Of a stretch of DNA of 39,247 nucleotides, positions 38,275 to 39,247 are shown piece by piece. The notes beneath the pieces are model-generated. The model did not search any database, was not told the origin of the DNA, and saw nothing but the letters and a program-made list of their open reading frames with translations. Source of the DNA: a virus; the IMG/VR virus record IMGVR_UViG_3300025759_000019, positions 1 to 39,247 of that record. One strand, 5' to 3'. Position 1 is the first letter of the stretch, and each line of letters begins with the position of its first letter. Both the position numbers and the translations under genes were made by a program.

Positions 38275-38988
38275 ATGAGTGAAATTAGACCAAGATTAAA
38301 AGGAAAGATTAAAAAAGCGTACAACAACATTATAAAAAAGGAAAATAGAATCCTAGTGATAGGTGATTTGCATGAACCATTTTGTTTAGATGAATATTTA
38401 GAGCATTGTGTTAACACATACAATAATTATAATTGTAATAGGGTTGTGTTTATAGGTGATGTTATAGATAACCATTACAGTTCCTTTCATGAATCTGATC
38501 CAGATGGTTATGGTGCAGGTGAAGAATTAGAACGTGCTATAGATAGACTTCAAAGATGGTATAAGGCATTTCCAAAGGCAGACGTTACAATAGGAAATCA
38601 TGATCGTTTAATAAGACGTAAGGCTTTTACTGGTGGTATTCCTAAAGCATGGATAAAAGAGTATAGCGAAGTGTTAAACACACCTAATTGGAATTTTACT
38701 GATAGGGTTGTTATAGATAAGGTTCAATACATACATGGAGAAAGTGGTAAAGCTATTAAGAAAACTAAAGATGATATGATGAGCACAGTCCAAGGACACA
38801 GACATACAGAATTATGTATAGAATACGCTGTAGGTGTTAACTTTAAATTGTTCGGATTAAGTGTTGGGTGCGGAATAAACCATGAAAGCTACGCTATGGC
38901 GTATGGAAAAAACTTTAAAAAACCTGCTATTGGTTGCGGTGTTGTATTTGGTGGTAAGATTGGTTTACCTGTACCTATGGAACTATAA
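38275..38988 (+). CDS. Calcineurin-like metallophosphoesterase
   Basis: The product is 237 aa. GDLHEP (30-35), GDVID (61-65), GNHD (107-110), H154 and GHRH (174-177) are the metal and catalytic motifs of calcineurin-like phosphoesterases, acting on phosphoproteins, nucleotides or nucleic acid ends. An 86-bp... spacer-type AT-rich interval precedes it, so it may have its own promoter. Substrate unknown. The C-terminal region (GLSVGCGINHESYAMAYG) fits phage members of the family. Confidence 0.8.
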   Translation: MSEIRPRLKGKIKKAYNNIIKKENRILVIGDLHEPFCLDEYLEHCVNTYNNYNCNRVVFIGDVIDNHYSSFHESDPDGYGAGEELERAIDRLQRWYKAFPKADVTIGNHDRLIRRKAFTGGIPKAWIKEYSEVLNTPNWNFTDRVVIDKVQYIHGESGKAIKKTKDDMMSTVQGHRHTELCIEYAVGVNFKLFGLSVGCGINHESYAMAYGKNFKKPAIGCGVVFGGKIGLPVPMEL

Positions 38989-38993
38989 AAACT

Positions 38994-39043
38994 ATATGCC
39001 CTTATTAATGCATAATCTAAATTACGACGTTAAAAGGGCATAT
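38994..39043. terminator. Bidirectional hairpin between converging genes
   Basis: ATATGCCCTT (38994-39003) is the exact complement of AAGGGCATAT (39034-39043), with a 30-nt loop. A and T runs on both sides allow termination in either direction, between the phosphoesterase and the last leftward gene, whose end it overlaps. Confidence 0.5.
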
Positions 39044-39247
39044 TTATTTTCTCTATCTTAACAAGCATCTTATTTAATTGATGCCTTTTATAATACTTAC
39101 CACCAACATTAAAACCACGCACACCATAAGTTAACATCTTATTTGTCTTGGTGTTAATAACCTTTTTACATCTTGTTACTTTTAGATGTGGTTGATCCTT
39201 AAAATACCAATATACTTTAAATGTTAAATTTACGTGTTCGTAGTTCA
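39030..39247 (-). CDS. Small hypothetical protein crossing the circular join (72 aa)
   Basis: The reading frame enters from the window start (ATG at 128) and ends at TAA 39030-39032; in this copy only the first base of the ATG is missing. The product starts MNYEHVNLTFKVYWYFKDQP and ends VKIEKINMPF. It is basic with no signal. Function unknown. The terminal repeat at 39121-39247 is the second copy of 1-127. Confidence 0.6.
   Translation of the reverse strand, partial: NYEHVNLTFKVYWYFKDQPHLKVTRCKKVINTKTNKMLTYGVRGFNVGGKYYKRHQLNKMLVKIEKINMPF
39121..39247. repeat. Terminal direct repeat, 127 bp, identical to 1-127
   Basis: Every base of 39121-39247 equals 1-127. The length is that of a common assembler word size, and a gene reads through the junction, so it marks a circular or circularly permuted genome rather than a biological repeat. 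Confidence 0.9.

Noticed and set aside
1-39247. tRNA, integrase, transposase or toxin-antitoxin genes
   Set aside because: None could be found by eye on either strand; small structured RNAs other than those listed cannot be excluded.

Overview
The window is a complete tailed-phage genome, read as a circle. Its last 127 bases repeat its first 127 exactly, so the unit is 39,120 bp, and one minus-strand gene runs across the join. The DNA is AT-rich. Ribosome-binding sites are weak or absent and promoter boxes look like TAnnTTTG. The small proteins and structural proteins resemble those of siphovirus-like phages of Flavobacteriaceae (Bacteroidota), so a marine or freshwater flavobacterial host is likely. 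No integrase, partition system, tRNA, CRISPR array or reverse transcriptase is visible, so a lytic lifestyle is the simpler reading.

Layout. (1) Positions 1-4375, minus strand: a leftward array of about 13 small genes. One is a HTH plus GIY-YIG-like protein. At the divergent point lie a 34-aa membrane peptide and a 53-aa HTH-like regulator. (2) Positions 4490-10725, plus strand: early genes for DNA metabolism. These are a possible annealing protein, a DUF3127 SSB with an SSB-type acidic tip, an HNH-like protein, a PD-(D/E)XK nuclease, DUF3310, a replication-initiator-like protein, a RecA-fold ATPase and a C5 methyltransferase. A strongly structured intergenic region lies at 7880-8060. (3) Positions 10726-11890: an inserted-looking unit with an N6-adenine-type methyltransferase and a small membrane gene. 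(4) Positions 11947-14035: small genes, a putative phage sigma factor and a lipoprotein. (5) Positions 14093-30838: virion genes in an unusual order. Terminases are followed by the tail chaperone (with a likely -1 frameshift), tail proteins and tape measure. Then come protease/scaffold, capsid, tail tube, portal, connector and a second tail tube. (6) Positions 29510-35397: fibre genes and two polysaccharide-lyase-like spikes. (7) Positions 35410-38211: a membrane/lysis cluster with a PAS protein, small membrane proteins, an amidase and a spanin candidate. A metallophosphoesterase ends the rightward genes.

The most striking signal is an array of gene cassettes bounded by short inverted boxes. 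The leading box starts GTT(A/G) and the trailing box ends (C/T)AAC. In each cassette the two boxes are complementary to each other, although their sequence differs between cassettes. Eleven such pairs were read directly, nine on the minus-strand array and two around the N6 methyltransferase on the other strand. This cross-cassette complementarity, with hairpins between some cassettes, is the arrangement known for integron gene cassettes (attC sites), but the boxes do not fit the integron consensus and no integrase is present. Several ORFs read through the leading box (coding V-S or V-V) and some take their stop codon from the trailing box, so cassette exchange would make chimeric proteins.

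A second signal is a repeated promoter-like motif, TAACAAA-N11-TTTGTTATATnA. It occurs before the small terminase, the tail chaperone and a small gene ahead of the portal, with degenerate copies before the protease and the 785-aa tail gene. It may be the target of the phage-encoded sigma factor. Methods limit: everything here was read by eye from sequence and family knowledge; no database search, fold prediction or statistics was run.
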